From assembly GCA_016584305.1 (NCBI GenBank), contig JACEEZ010010106.1, forward strand, positions 179,462 through 243,461: DNA of 64,000 nucleotides, in the 5' to 3' direction. Source of the DNA: Chionoecetes opilio. Taxonomy: Eukaryota > Arthropoda > Malacostraca > Decapoda > Majidae. The notes under the pieces were generated by a model. It was not told where the DNA came from and searched no databases. It saw only the letters and a program-made list of their open reading frames with translations. Made by a program: the position numbers and the translations under genes. This document shows, one piece after another, positions 49,992 to 62,091 of the stretch. The stretch's first letter is position 1. Each line of letters begins with the position of its first letter.

Positions 49992-50651
49992 GGGCTATAT
50001 TCAAGAATGCTCGTCAAATCCCGGCCGGTGGAGATTTTCCACCGTCGTACCTCCACTGGTGACATCTACAAGAACTGCCCCGACTGGTGGATATTTGACA
50101 GGCGTACCAACACAAGCGAGCCCAAAGCGGCATCAGTATTTTGACTGTTTTATACATATCTAATACATTTTACTAGTGAAATTTATCATTTCTGACATTA
50201 AAATAATAGCTAAGTTAGTGTTCGCCACTTGTCTAAGGCGTTGGTGCAGAAAAAATTGGCCTGAGTGATATCAGCTTGCGAGTACATTTGAACGGCCCGC
50301 CGCCACTGCTCCACACAATGGCCGACCTCCATCCTCCCGCCGCCGCCCGGCTTCCTCACAAGTTAACACACCTATATAAGGCCTCCTGGACCTGATTTTA
50401 CCTTAATGATGACACGTGTGCATTCACAGTGTATAAATGTCACTCTCGGTTGTGTTGAAAACTCACCTGTAATGGTCTGGGAAGAAATACGATGGAATAA
50501 GTGGAGAGCGGGATGAAGGGGGGATGTGCAAGTTGTCGGGAATCAGCTGACTCAAACCTCCACCCCTGAGCTCGACGTGTTGCGTCGTATGTTGATTCTT
50601 GTATACCGATTCGCGATGCAATGGGTGGAGAAAAGTTCTTGAATATAGCCC
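49992..50651. mobile_element. 660-bp MITE with TAA target duplication
   Basis: Inverted ends GGGCTATATTCAAGAA and TTCTTGAATATAGCCC. TAA flanks it at 49989-49991 and 50652-50654. The equivalent, unoccupied site is at about 59641 in the other arm. The 3-bp TWA duplication and GGG-start suggest PIF/Harbinger. No transposase. Confidence 0.9.
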
Positions 50652-50654
50652 TAA

Positions 50655-51096
<442 letters not shown>

Positions 51097-51117
51097 CAGA
51101 TAATGCTAATGATTATG

Positions 51118-51956
51118 ATATATTATCCCTGGACTTTAGGCATTCGATAAGGTACCACATAAGGTTAAATAAGGTTAAGGCTCATGGAATAGATTGGAAG
51201 GTTCTTCGTTGGATCAGAGCTTGGCTAAGTGATAGGCAACCGAGGGTTACAATTAATGGTTCTAAATCTGAATGGGGGCAGGTGACAAGTGAGGTTCCAC
51301 AAGGGTCTGTTTTGGGTCCGTTACTATTTTTTATTAACATCAATGAATTGGATAGTGGGATTAGCAGTGATATCAGCAAGTTTGGTGATGATACTAAGGT
51401 AGGTAGAATTATTAGATCACAAACTGATGTAAACATATTGCAGAGAGACTTAGATAAACTTAATGACTGGGTAGTCAGATGGCAGATGGAATTTAATATT
51501 GATAAGTGCAGCGTTATGAATGTTGGTAGAAAAATAAACTGGTAATAGATACACCATACGCAATGTATCGCTGAAAAGATCAAAAGGTGAAAAAAATATG
51601 GGAATGAACGTGAGCTCAGACCTCCGACCTAGGAAACAATGTATTGAGGCTAGAAATTGAGCTAATAGAGTGTTAGGATTCATTACCAGATGTGTTAAAA
51701 GTAGAAGTGCTGAGATTATTCTAAAACTTTATTTGGCTCTAGTCAGACCTCACCTAGACTATGCGGTTTAGTTTTGGTCTCCATATTACAGGATTGATAT
51801 AGCCTTGTTAGAATCCGTGCAGAGAAGGATGACCAAAATGATTCATGGGATACGTAACTTTAGTTATGAGAAAAGATTGAAGCTATCAAATTTACTCTTA
51901 CTCGAGAGGCGTAGAGTAAAGAGCGATCTGATATATTTTTTGAAGCGGTTAAAGGG
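51118..51956 (+). pseudogene. CR1/L2-like LINE reverse transcriptase, C-terminal fragment
   Basis: Plus strand: KAHGIDWKVLRWIRAWLSD near 51178, EVPQGSVLGPLLFFININEL near 51293 and SKFGDDTKVGRIIRSQ near 51378. The catalytic motif is FGDD instead of the usual FADD. Then come DKLNDWVVRWQMEFNIDKC, LVRPHLDYAV and ESVQRRMTKMIHGIRNFSYE near 51810. Stops at about 51543 and 51768 and a frameshift make it inactive. A mirrored copy lies at 58430-59272. Confidence 0.85.
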
Positions 51957-52090
51957 ATTTTTTTTTTTTTTTTTTTTGTCTTTATTGGAGTGGAGCCTAT
52001 AGCGCCTGTAGGCTTATGGCGAGTCTTGATGTTGGTCGATCTCGCCCATTAGTGGCACAGGCTGGATTTTTTACAGTGACACCTGTCGTC
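51957..52090 (-). mobile_element. A-tailed short retroposon
   Basis: A T-run at 51957-51977 is its A-tail on the minus strand, followed by the family's GCCTATAGCGCCTGTAGGC block. Inserted in the LINE fragment's end. The mirror is at 58280-58424. Confidence 0.7.
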
Positions 52091-52093
52091 TTA

Positions 52094-52216
52094 AGCCCGG
52101 TTCCCACCTTCCCGCTTGTACGGCCGCCATACAACAACAATGACGTCACCATCATCACCGCTTGAGTGGTATTTGTGGTAACTGGGCACAGTTGGCAACT
52201 CCGCTCGAGCGGACAC
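52094..52216. mobile_element. Truncated long-TIR MITE
   Basis: Starts AGCCCGGTTCCCACCTTCCC after TTA and matches the mirrored MITE at 58009-58276 through CGCTCGAGCGGACACCGCC, where it stops against Gypsy pol. Confidence 0.75.
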
Positions 52217-53873
52217 CGCCCAATCGTTCGGCAGGATTTAAGGTTCTACTCGCATATGCAACAGCGCGATTTTTACCGCTTGCGTCAGGTTGCATTAAAA
52301 CCGCTCCAAGGCCCAGGGCAGACGCATCCGTATACATGATGAAAGGAGCCTTATAATCTGGAAACGCCAAGACAGGTGCGTTGGTTAGGGAAAATTTCAA
52401 GTCTTGAAAACTTTTATCTTGTGAAGCATTCCAATGAAACGGTGTATCTTTCTTTAACAATCTGTTCAGAGGCGATGCCATGGCGGCAAAATTTTTAATG
52501 AATCGCCGATAATAGCCACACAATCCAATGAAAGAACGGACATTGTCTACACTCTGTGGTTGCGGGAAGTTTTGAATTGCTTTAATTTTATCATTCATGG
52601 TGTGAGTTCCGTCCTCATCGACGATATGTCCTAAGAAGGAAATTTTAGCTTTTAGAAACTCACACTTCGTGATTTTAGCTTTTAGACCTGCTTCTTTAAG
52701 CTTAAGGAGTACAGCTTCTAAAGTGGCAAAATGAGACTCTGAATCCTTACTACAAATGATCACATCATCAAGATATGCATATACATTGTTTCCTAGCATA
52801 AAAGCAAACAAGGTATTTATCATTCTTTGAAAAGTGATAGGGGCTGATTTAAGCCCAAAAGGCATTCTAAGCCACTCAAAATGTCCGCTGGGAGTGCTGA
52901 AAGCAGTTACTTCCCTTGACACGGGCGCCATCGGTACTTGCCAGTAACCGCTTAGAAGATCAAGGCTACTGAAAAGTTTATTACCTGGTCCTAGAGCCAT
53001 CAACAAGTCACTTAAAACAGGGAGAGGATACCTATCGTCCTCAGTTACTTCATTTACCCGCCTAAAATCAATTACAGGTCTGTAACTTCCGTCCTTTTTA
53101 GGAACGAGAAATAAGGGCGAGTTCCACGGTGATCGTGAATTTCTTATTACACCCTGTTCCAACATGTCTTTTATTTGATCATCGACTATTTGCCTCTGAC
53201 TGTGAGGAAGTCGATAGGCTGGAATATAGACCGGCTGGGTACCAGATTTTAATTTAATGTGATGTGTTGTTCGGTCAGTAACGCCTAGACAATCTCCTGG
53301 CATGGCAAAAACATCACGGTATTGTTGTAAAAGTCCTAACAGTGAAGGCTTTAATTCAGGATAGTCCACTACAGTGACGAGTGAATCAAAGGTTTGTACA
53401 GGAGCCGGCTTGTTTTCGAGTGTATTATTGTATACTGAAGAAATACAAGTAGCTGGGAGTTCCAAAGGTTCTGCTACAACCGACGCGTCATAAGCTAATG
53501 CTTTACTTAAGAGGACCCCTTGTTTTAATTTGATGGGACCGTCGGTGGTATTGACCACAAGGGCGACAGTCTTGTGTCCCTCACGAACCGTGCTCAGAGT
53601 TGATTCCACAACTAGTCTTTTTATTTGACTAGGGCCTTCAAAGCAGATGTCACACCCTTTGGTAGCTTTGGGGACTGACACGGGAATGTGCATGGCCACA
53701 CGGTGGGGTATCTCGTGGTCCCCTAATACCGTGGCATTAACAACTTTCCAATTCTCCGTATTATCTTTTTCGGTAGAATTTACATTCTGAAGGGCAGGTA
53801 CGGCCTGAGTTTGGGCTGGTAAAGTACCTAAATTTACTTTGCGATTTAGTTCACACTCGGAAGTCAGGCGCAT
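52217..53873 (-). pseudogene. Gypsy-type pol, 3'-truncated in RNase H
   Basis: Minus-strand frame from MRLTSECELNRK (53873). RT landmarks: LPHSQRQIVDDQIKDML, WNSPLFLVPKKDGSYRPVID, LDLLSGYWQVPM and the catalytic YLDDVIIC. A GYYRRFIKNFAAMASPLNRL linker-like region leads to RNase H (IMYTDASALGLGAVLMQ, AVAYASRTLNPAER). Immediately after LNPAERL the protein reads into MITE sequence, so the rest of RNase H and all of integrase are missing. These enzymes copy retrotransposon RNA in the particle. The frame itself is open for over 550 codons, suggesting a fairly young copy. Confidence 0.9.
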
Positions 53874-53876
53874 GGG

Positions 53877-54320
53877 TTAATTCATTGCTTGAAAGCCTTT
53901 TCCTTGAAATTTGATCATATTGATGTCAGGATGAATCACCATACGATTGGATGTGAGCGATTTCAACCCTAACAACCCATCCGTGGGCAAGGAGAAGTTG
54001 GAAGCTACATAAAAATCCAAACGCATAATAGATGTGCCTTTTCCTAAGCTGATGGGTAGGCGAACAATACTTAAAATGTTGAGAGGCTCGCTAGTAACAC
54101 CCATTAAATTTAGGTCATTGGGACGAAGAGGCCATTGACTTCCGCGCGACGCACGTTTTAGTGCAAGGTAAGCCTTTTCTGACAGCACATTTACGGCGGC
54201 GCCAGTATCCACTGCAAAAGATGCCTTTAACCGTCCCATTTTTGTTGACAAAGCCATTATGTTGGCTTGACTGCAAGCGGCTACTAAGGATGTATATATC
54301 TCAACATCATCCGATACCAC
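53877..54320 (-). pseudogene. Gypsy-type aspartic protease
   Basis: Retropepsin-like domain with the catalytic motif ASFAVDTGAAVNVLSE. The second conserved segment is GLLGLKSLTSNRMVI. A single TAA at 53877-53879 separates it in frame from pol. The upstream junction with gag is broken by a GACT tetranucleotide repeat at about 54358-54378. Confidence 0.85.
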
Positions 54321-54369
54321 TGCAGTATTTTCTTCCTTAATGATTTTTCTTCCTAAGTCAGTCAGTCAG

Positions 54370-55759
54370 TCAGTCATTCTTTGTTTTTGAATGACCGCCC
54401 CTTCCACGGCCTCGGGAAAAGTTGTCTTTCATTTTGACAAGAGTTAAGCAGTCATCAGTGAAATGGGTGGTGCTTTCATGGATTGAACAATATGGATTGT
54501 ATCCTGTCGCGCCACGAGGAGAAGAGGAATAAGGTTTGTATACTGCAATGTTGTTAGGTCGCATCTGCCTTCGCGGTGGAGGTGTCTCATCTTTATAATA
54601 ATGTTTATTGGTAAACTGAGCATTTACAGGACCACTGGCGTCACGATAATTATTCTTTCTCTTGGCTTTACGCTGATCCTTGACACGATTAAAACACCTG
54701 CTAGTGGTGTGTCCTTCACGCTGGCAGTATGTGCAAGTGAAGGTCGGTTTCCCTGACGCAGTCACGGCCGCATAGGATGAGTCAGGAGCCACCTCATCAA
54801 TTGTGGTTAACGTCATAGCGACATTAGAGGCTGACATACGCACATCACTATCCTTCTCCTCCACTTTAGTTTTTAATTTAAGAACAAAATCGTGGAGTTC
54901 TTCATTGTGTGTGTAGTTTAATGATAAACTGCTCCTTCGACATTTCCCTTTTAGCAACTGTACACAAAAAACTCCAGAAACTTGCATACATCAGGTAATT
55001 GCATGGTGTCTCCGTGAGTCCACCCATTGTCTTTTAAGTACTTAACGAAATCAGCAGATATTCTGTTTGCGTCTACCTGACCATCAAAAAGATCCTTTGA
55101 CGCAGCGCTACCGTGCAATAGTTCTACCGCTAAATTAACACCTTTGACCAAGCTGTGTTTTTCATTTTCCCCAAATGTTTCCAAGAAGTTTGACCGAAAA
55201 GCCTGATAATTTTGTGCTTGTTGTGGCTTGGTAAAAGCGCTGGCTTGCATTGAATGTGAAGCTCGTGAGCCAGCCTGTAGGCGTGAACGGATGAAAGATA
55301 TTTGATCCCCTTCATCACATACAAAGGAGTTTTTCATGACATCTTCATAAAGACTAATTCCCTGGCAGTATAGCTTAGATCAGTACCCGAAAATTCGCGA
55401 ATAGCTGCACTTGTGGGCAATATTTTAATAGCTCCAGCGGCCTGAGGAAGAGGCTGGTCAGGGATGCCAGAAGGACCTGCACCGGGAGGCTTAGTGGGAG
55501 ACATTGTGTTAGTAAGAGTGACTGAGTTAGAGTTTGAGTTAGTTAGTGACTGAGTTAACTCAGGAGAGACTCGTAGGTGGTGACTTCCACTTCTTAATTT
55601 ACGAATATCCTCCTCTGGTAAATGTTTAACTAATTCTTCCTCACTGTCACTATTTGGTGCGTCAGATGCTAAGACTTTCCGTCCTTTACAAAGTCCAAGA
55701 AATTTTTCGGTGAGTAATTCACGCTCTTTTTCTGACTTAGTCTGATTTGTTTTGTCCAT
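54370..55759 (-). pseudogene. Gypsy-type gag with zinc knuckle, two frameshifts
   Basis: ATG at 55759 (MDKTNQTKSEKERELLTEKF). The first frame ends at 55334; coding continues one frame over from about 55340 (MKNSFVCDEGDQISFIRSRL) to 54951, then again to 54370. The last block holds a CCHC zinc knuckle (CTYCQREGHTTSRC) and an RGRGRGG tail, typical of nucleocapsid RNA binding. The breaks fit a 1-base change near 55338 and a T-run slip near 54960. Confidence 0.85.
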
Positions 55760-56845
55760 TAATTATAAGTGAAACTTTAACCAAGATAAAGTGCTATTAC
55801 CCATCTCTTGTACTTTTAAGGCAATAAAAAAAGATGCATGTACATATATGAGTGATATAAGAAGCGAACATGTATAGTGAAGTACTATAAATTATTTAAC
55901 AGTGCAAAGAAAAAAAAATACAACTACAAAAATAACTGACAAATATATTACACAAAAAGTAACTCCATTTACCATTATCTACTGTTGTTAAACAAGTGGC
56001 GTACTTGAATATATATATCATGTAAATGTCAGCTAAGGGTGTTGTACTCACTATACTGCAGTGTCAGCACGGCAGTAGTCTTGTCCGTTCAGCTGAAGCG
56101 TTCCTCCAAGAGATGCCAATGCAGAAGCCAGATCAGCAAGAGTGGGGGAAAGCAGGTGTCGGCTGGGGCGTTGTGATGACCTCGTAAGAAGTCGGGGCCT
56201 CTTCCGTACACACGATAACAGACAGCGTCCTCGTCCGCGTTCTTCCACGCGTCCTCGTCCTTGTCCTCGCGGAGATACGCGTCCTTGTCCTCGCGGTGTT
56301 CTCGTCGCTGAATCTCGAAGGCAATGTAAGCTGGATTCTCTATACTGGGGAGTTATTAATTGATAACTCTGTTTGTTGTGGTTTGAGTAATTATATGAAC
56401 TAGATCTTTAAGAGGAGATGCTGAATCGTGGAAAAAATCACGAAGGCCAGGCTTGTCTGACACAGCTTTAAAAATTTTGTCTCTCTCTGTCTCTCTGTCT
56501 ACGTTCAGACTCAATGTTGTTCCACAATCTATCGCTCACCTCACGTGTATTAATTGTTCATTATTTTACGGTACTGTAATATTATTGGTTGTTCGTATCC
56601 CAAGCTGTTACCATTTATGTTACCCTTATCTGTATTGTTATTACAGGTAACTGGGGTCAACCCGAGTAAGAATACTTACAAGTGTTGGTGACACTGTAGG
56701 GGATGATTGCCTCAGAAGTGTAGATTGATGGGTAGGAGTCTTTACCGTCCTAGCCAGACACTTCAAATGGTAGTTTAATAAAAGTGGTAGTGCGGTTGTT
56801 TTATAAGGCTTTGTTATTACAAAGTACCAGAACAAAGGATTTACA
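55760..56845. other. Region 5' of Gypsy gag, no LTR identified
   Basis: It should contain the 5' LTR and primer-binding site, but without a 3' LTR to compare no boundary can be set. A CGTCCTCGTCCTTGTCCTCG repeat lies near 56230-56295. Confidence 0.4.

Positions 56846-56928
<83 letters not shown>
56846..56928. repeat. (TA)n microsatellite
   Basis: About 83 bp of TA. Confidence 0.95.
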
Positions 56929-56929
<1 letters not shown>

Positions 56930-57744
56930 GTACACTGTGAGGGCGAGTTACAAGTCACGTGTTCCGACGGCCAAGGGAATGGCCGGAACAGCTCAGTGAC
57001 TCCGTCCGTTGGTTTCTGTCTTCCCTCCGGCCAGTTGCAGCATATATGAGTTTTGGCCGGAATCTAACAGGTTCCGGTGTTCATGTCTCTCAGGCCTGTT
57101 GCATCTGTGTCAGCGTCATCATCCTTGGGCAGAGCGCTGAGATGATACACACAGCTTGTGTGTGTAGGCTGGAACCAGGTCGAGGTGTCTACGTGTTGCA
57201 TCAAGACACCAGGTTGTCTTGATGCAGGCCATGGCGTGATACTTCGTCAACATAACCTCATCAAAAGATGTTGTTGCCTCAGACAGACAGGCGACACACA
57301 TCCTGTAGCTTAATTGATAAATTAGTTATATACATATAATCTATACCTATTCAGGATCCTAATAAATTCTCGGTTGTTGTCTCGCACAAAATTTGGGTAC
57401 ACGAGAGTATTACCATGGACGGCCTTGAGCAAGCATTTTTCCTGTCCACTCCAGCTGCTCCATGGTCATCACTGCAGCAGCTGCACTGCTCAGTGCCTGC
57501 TGCCTCTTGCCAGTGGCGAGGAAACAATCATAATGTTATTATAATTTTCATTCCCGCTGTCAGTGTATGGTTCCTTTTTTATTTACTCTGGATGAATGCA
57601 TTCACGAGAGTGACATACATAATTCCCTCATGGTTCAGCCGATACCTCTTGACAAGTTCTTCGTCATTCAATTAGCCGAGAACGTCTCTTCTGGCACGAA
57701 AATGCCTGGGTTGGCGCTGGCGGAAGAGTTGTTTTGCTGCCATG
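56929..57744. other. Unassigned DNA
   Basis: No supported gene. AATAAATTCTCGG at about 57360 followed by GTCTCGCACA resembles an LTR polyadenylation/end region, without a partner copy. An inverted repeat GCATCAAGACACCAGG/TTGTCTTGATGC lies at 57197-57226. Confidence 0.35.
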
Positions 57745-57910
57745 TTGACGGCTTATGTCAACATAAGGATCCTTATGGGACCTCCGGACATCCCATAGCG
57801 CTTATGGGGAACTTTATGGGAAAACACGAGCACTTATGGAGATTTTCGGTGACTTATGGCGAACTTCGCCATTTTGTCTGCTTATGGGAAACCCATAAGC
57901 TATTATAAAT
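57745..57910. repeat. CTTATGG-rich segment
   Basis: At least eight CTTATGG or CCATAAG-type words in about 160 bp, in both orientations; probably one end of a MITE. Confidence 0.55.
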
Positions 57911-58008
57911 ACAGGCCCTGGCCTTCGATTGCGAGTATGACGAAGAAAAATGTAGGCTGCAACCTGACTAAAGATCCGTACATCATAAAAAACGCGTTCT
58001 TCACCTAA

Positions 58009-58276
58009 AGCACGGTTTCCACCTTCCCGCTTGTACGGCCGCCGTACAACAACAAAGACGTCACAATGACGTCACAACAAAGTCTACTGCACCGCCGTAC
58101 CGCTGTACGGCCGCCGTACAAAGTTAAATTCAAGTCATCTCTCCCGCTCGGCGGTGTCCGCTCGAGCGGAGTTGCCAACTGTGCCCAGTTACCACAAATA
58201 CCACTCAAGCGGTGATGATGGTGACGTCATTGTTGTTGTATGGCGGCCGTACAAGCGGGAAGGTGGGAACCGGGCT
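58009..58276. mobile_element. 268-bp long-TIR MITE with TAA target duplication
   Basis: TIRs of about 55 bp: AGCACGGTTTCCACCTTCCC at the left, AGCCCGGTTCCCACCTTCCC reversed at the right. Both continue through CGCTTGTACGGCCGCC. TAA flanks it at 58006-58008 and 58277-58279. Confidence 0.85.
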
Positions 58277-58279
58277 TAA

Positions 58280-58393
58280 GACGACAGGTGTCACTATAAA
58301 AAATCCAGCCTGTGCCACTAATGGGCGAGATCGACCAACATCAAGACTCGCCATAAGCCTACAGGCGCTATAGGCTCCACTCCAATAAAGACT

Positions 58394-58424
<31 letters not shown>
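58280..58424 (+). mobile_element. A-tailed short retroposon
   Basis: Starts next to the MITE (GACGACAGGTGTCACTATAA), contains CCTACAGGCGCTATAGGC and ends in a 29-base A-run at about 58394-58422. Confidence 0.75.
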
Positions 58425-58428
<4 letters not shown>

Positions 58429-58429
58429 A

Positions 58430-59272
58430 ACCGCTTCAAAAAATATATCAGATCGTTCTTTACTCTATGCCTCTCGAGTGAGAGTAAATTTGATAGCTTC
58501 AATCTTTTCTCATAACTAAAGTTACGTATCCCATGAATAATTTTGGTCATCCTTCTCTGCACGGGTACAAGGCTATATCAATCCTGTAATATGGAGACCA
58601 AAACTAAACCGCATAGGTTAGGTGAGGTCTGACTAGAGCCAAATAAAGTTTTAGAATAATCTCAGCACTTCTACTTTTAACACATCTGGTAATGAATCCT
58701 AACACTCTATTAGCTCAATTTCTAGCCTCAATACATTGTTTCCTAGGTCGGAGGTCTGAGCTCACGTTCATTCCCATATTTTTTTCACCTTTTGATCTTT
58801 TCAGCGATACATTGCGTATGGTGTATCTATTACCAGTTTATTTTTCTACCAACATTCATAACGCTGCACTTATCAATATTAAATTCCATCTGCCATCTGA
58901 CTACCCAGTCATTAAGTTTATCTAAGTCTCTCTGCAATATGTTTACATCAGTTTGTGATCTAATAATTCTACCTACCTTAGTATCATCACCAAACTTGCT
59001 GATATCACTGCTAATCCCACTATCCAATTCATTGATGTTAATAAAAAATAGTAACGGACCCCAAAACAGACCCTTGTGGAACCTCACTTGTCACCTGCCC
59101 CCATTCAGATTTAGAACCATTAATTGTAACCCTCGGTTGCCTATCACTTAGCCAAGCTCTGATTCAACGAAGAACCTTCCAATCTATTCCATGAGCCTTA
59201 ACCTTATTTAACCTTATGTGGTACCTTATCGAATGCCTAAAGTCCAGGGATAATATATCATAATCATTAGCA
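58430..59272 (-). pseudogene. CR1/L2-like LINE fragment, mirrored copy
   Basis: Minus-strand copy of 51118-51956, with the same FGDD motif and same stops. It differs by small changes, for example a lost base near 59070 that shifts the VPQGSVLGPLL region out of frame. Confidence 0.85.
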
Positions 59273-59295
59273 TTATCTGTTATATATATATATAT

Positions 59296-59640
59296 AGTAT
59301 ATACGGGCAGGAGATTTTCTCTGAGACAGATCTCGTTAAAAGTGATAGCTATGCTAGTTCAGCGTTATTATCTTCTTAAAGATATTTTCTCTTTGTCTTA
59401 AGAGTGTCTTATTCTCTTTTGTAATCACTTTTATGACTTCGCCGTAGCTTGTCATGTTTGCTGTATCGCGATTTCGGGTCTAAGAACCCTTCTTCAGCAG
59501 CATATGGAAGATGTGTTCTCCTCAGGAGTTGAGGTGAGCATGATTAAGATGCGAAGTGAAGCGCTATTTATAGCCGATCTGTCTGCCACGCAGCCTATTA
59601 CCGATGTCGTTGATTGGTAGATAGCTTTTGCTTCTCGTCT
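59296..59640 (-). mobile_element. Penelope-like 3' region, minus copy
   Basis: From TA repeats through the full 3' untranslated region to CTTTTGCTTCTCGTC, where an inverted copy begins. Confidence 0.85.
59457..59504 (-). ncRNA. Hammerhead-ribozyme-like motif
   Basis: The core is the same as in the copy at 50791, including the shortened helix I (CAGCA with TGCTG). Confidence 0.55.
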
Positions 59641-59768
59641 TAATGATTATAAAAGAGAATAAGACACTCTTAAGACAAAGAGAAAATATCTTTAAGAAGA
59701 TAATAAACGCTGAACTAGCTATCACTTTTAACGAGATCTGTCTCAGAGAAAATCTCCTGCCCGTATAT
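59641..59768 (+). mobile_element. Penelope-like 3' end, plus copy
   Basis: Last 120 bp of the element, joined head-to-head to the previous copy; GTATATACT runs into TA repeats. Confidence 0.85.
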
Positions 59769-59780
59769 ACTATATATATA

Positions 59781-59845
<65 letters not shown>
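59769..59845. repeat. (TA)n microsatellite
   Basis: About 77 bp of TA with one ATTATA break. Confidence 0.9.
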
Positions 59846-59847
<2 letters not shown>

Positions 59848-59959
59848 GACAGCCAGATAAATATATTAACAAGACAGCCAGACGCGTCAACACGGTAACA
59901 TCAAGATACCATTACGTCCAGCGTACCACTCTATGCAACTGACTCACGTGGACTAATAA

Positions 59960-60347
59960 AGGCCCTGTCATAATACTGCGTATGAGAGAAACGTATGAGT
60001 TGCGTAAGAAAATTCATAAAATAATTTTCATACGCACAAAAAGCCCTTGAAAATGCAGAATTGTGCGTATACTTACCGTATTAAACCTGTGAGTATATAG
60101 CGTATGAGTAGCGTATCGCCAGCGTATGGTCAGCGTACTCGACCTATTAGTAACGTACCTCTGTCGTACCTCTAGCGTATTCAGCGTATGCCTAACGTAT
60201 GCTTAGCGTATAAACCATACGTCGGAATACGCACCAAATTTTTAAGCATGCTTAAAAAAAAAATTCTGCCTCGCCGTATGTACCATCGTATGAGTGATAT
60301 TTTTCATACGCTGGCATATGCTAGTACGATACGCTAGTGTGACAGGG
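59960..60347. mobile_element. 388-bp MITE rich in GCGTATG
   Basis: Inverted ends AGGCCCTGTCATA and (reversed) CCCTGTCACACTAGCG. TAA flanks it at 59957-59959 and 60348-60350. More than ten GCGTATG/CATACGC words fill the interior. Confidence 0.7.
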
Positions 60348-60350
60348 TAA

Positions 60351-61250
60351 GCAGGGTAAGAATTTAATCAAACAAACTTTTAAAGATCGTATTCACAGCC
60401 GACTCTAATTTGTGCAAATTATTCGCAGCACACGTACCCTCGTCCAATAAGTTCCACTTCTGACCGAATTCGGCATAAGGCAGCGCTGAAACTGACCAGT
60501 GCGATATTTGATCTGTTGCAAGCAGAGTGTATGCGAGTTCGTTGCAAGCCGATTGCTCCAGGTAAAAGCCATTGCTCAGGAATGAAGCACTCAGGGGATG
60601 GAGCCGATTAACACAAATACTGTACAAAATAATTGTATTGTTGTTATCATTACCATTGTTATTAATATTTGTTTCATTATATCACTATTATTTTATTATT
60701 CGGCCTACTGTTATCACTAATCTAATTTCATTATTGTTATTTTCATTATCATTTAAGATAGGCTTTTTATCATAACTATTATCATTGTTTTAGCATTATT
60801 ACCATTAATAATATTACTATCATTATTACTATTACTATTATTACTATCATTATTATTATTATTATCAATAGCAGTAGGCTAATATTAAAAGCAGTAGTAA
60901 TGCGAATGATAACATAACTATATAAATGATAATTCATTTTACTATTTTATCATCATTATGAATTTTTATCTTTAATACTAGTGATAGTAATAATATAATT
61001 ATTTGAAATTGATAATATCCTTTATATTGATATACATTATGCTAATAATGATGATTATTGTTCAATACAATCACAATTGTTATAATTATAATGATAATAA
61101 CAATAATTGTTATCAGAGCTGTTAATATCAATATTCGTATCAATGGTATTAATATCATTATGAATCAATGCAGATATCTTCATTATCACTTATTCATTTC
61201 ACTATTGTAATAATTATATGGAATCTTTCATACATTCATATGAATACCTA
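60351..61250. other. Unassigned DNA, ATT-rich
   Basis: A minus-strand open frame at 60627-60364 (LEQSACNELAYTLLATDQIS) has no recognised domain. From 60640 the sequence is rich in ATT/ATC/TTA trinucleotides. Confidence 0.3.
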
Positions 61251-61264
61251 GTGTGTGTGTGTGT

Positions 61265-61331
<67 letters not shown>

Positions 61332-61453
61332 TTACATAGTTGTATTTACCTAGTTGTAACATACAGGAAAAGAGCTATGCTCGTACTGTCCCGTCTCCAA
61401 ATCTACTATTATCCAGCTTGCCTTTGTGTGTGTGTGTGTGTGTGTGTGTGTAG
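61251..61453 (+). repeat. Decapod-type LINE fragment between GT microsatellites
   Basis: A (GT)n at 61251-61328, then TATTTACCTAGTTGTAACAT, ACAGGAAAAGAGCTATGCTC and GTACTGTCCCGTCTCC to 61424, then (GT)n again. I recognise this motif set from decapod interspersed repeats (CR1/L2-like). Confidence 0.6.
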
Positions 61454-62091
61454 GAGGTGTGAGGGGTGTGAAACAGTTGAAGCCGTTTATGGCGGAGGAA
61501 GGATATGGTGGGGGTACGACTGAGTCTCAGGGAGAGGAGCAGGTAGGTAATGGCCGAAGATTTGCGGGCAGGGTTGGAGATAATGAAAAAGGGGTAGGCT
61601 TGTCAAGCTCCGAGTGTAAAGGGAATTTTGGGGGGAATGTACCAACTCGACTACTGAATCCTCACCCCGGTACCCCGCCAGCCTCTCCCTACCTCTACGG
61701 ATAAGGAAACTGTATGAAGGAAAGTTCAAGTTTAAAGGCCGAGACTGTACAGTCTGTACTTAGTACAGACGAGAGGAAAACCTCCCACACTAAGACCAAG
61801 ACCAAATAACACAAAATAATAAATACAAAGAAAGAATAGAGGGCAACAGGGCTAAACGAGACTGCCTGTTTGACTACTTTATATCACTATAATTTCTACG
61901 TGTAAGAGGCAAAACACAGTAAAGTTGAAGGCTCATCCTCACCTTCCACTCCCTCTGGCCGAGGTTGGCCAAAACAGAAGTGAGTAAAGACACCATGCAG
62001 TAAAAAAAAACTAACATGAAATTTGATAAGAAAAAAACCCGCAACAAAATGACTTAAAACCATATAAATTGAGCTGAGTAGCTGATACTAA
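61454..62091. other. Unassigned DNA
   Basis: No gene supported. AGTCTGTACTTAGTACAGAC at 61752 is a short palindrome. Confidence 0.4.

Larger units (their letters stand above)
58157..59935 (-). repeat. Inverted duplication, right arm
   Basis: Reverse-complement counterpart of 49523-52216. It lacks the 660-bp MITE and has shorter TA tracts. It ends at 59935 after GTACCACTCTATGCAA. Confidence 0.85.

Noticed and set aside
56858..57049. [14 protein letters not shown] reading as a galactose-binding lectin start
   Set aside because: Very short, begins in TA microsatellite, no splice context and no further domain sequence.
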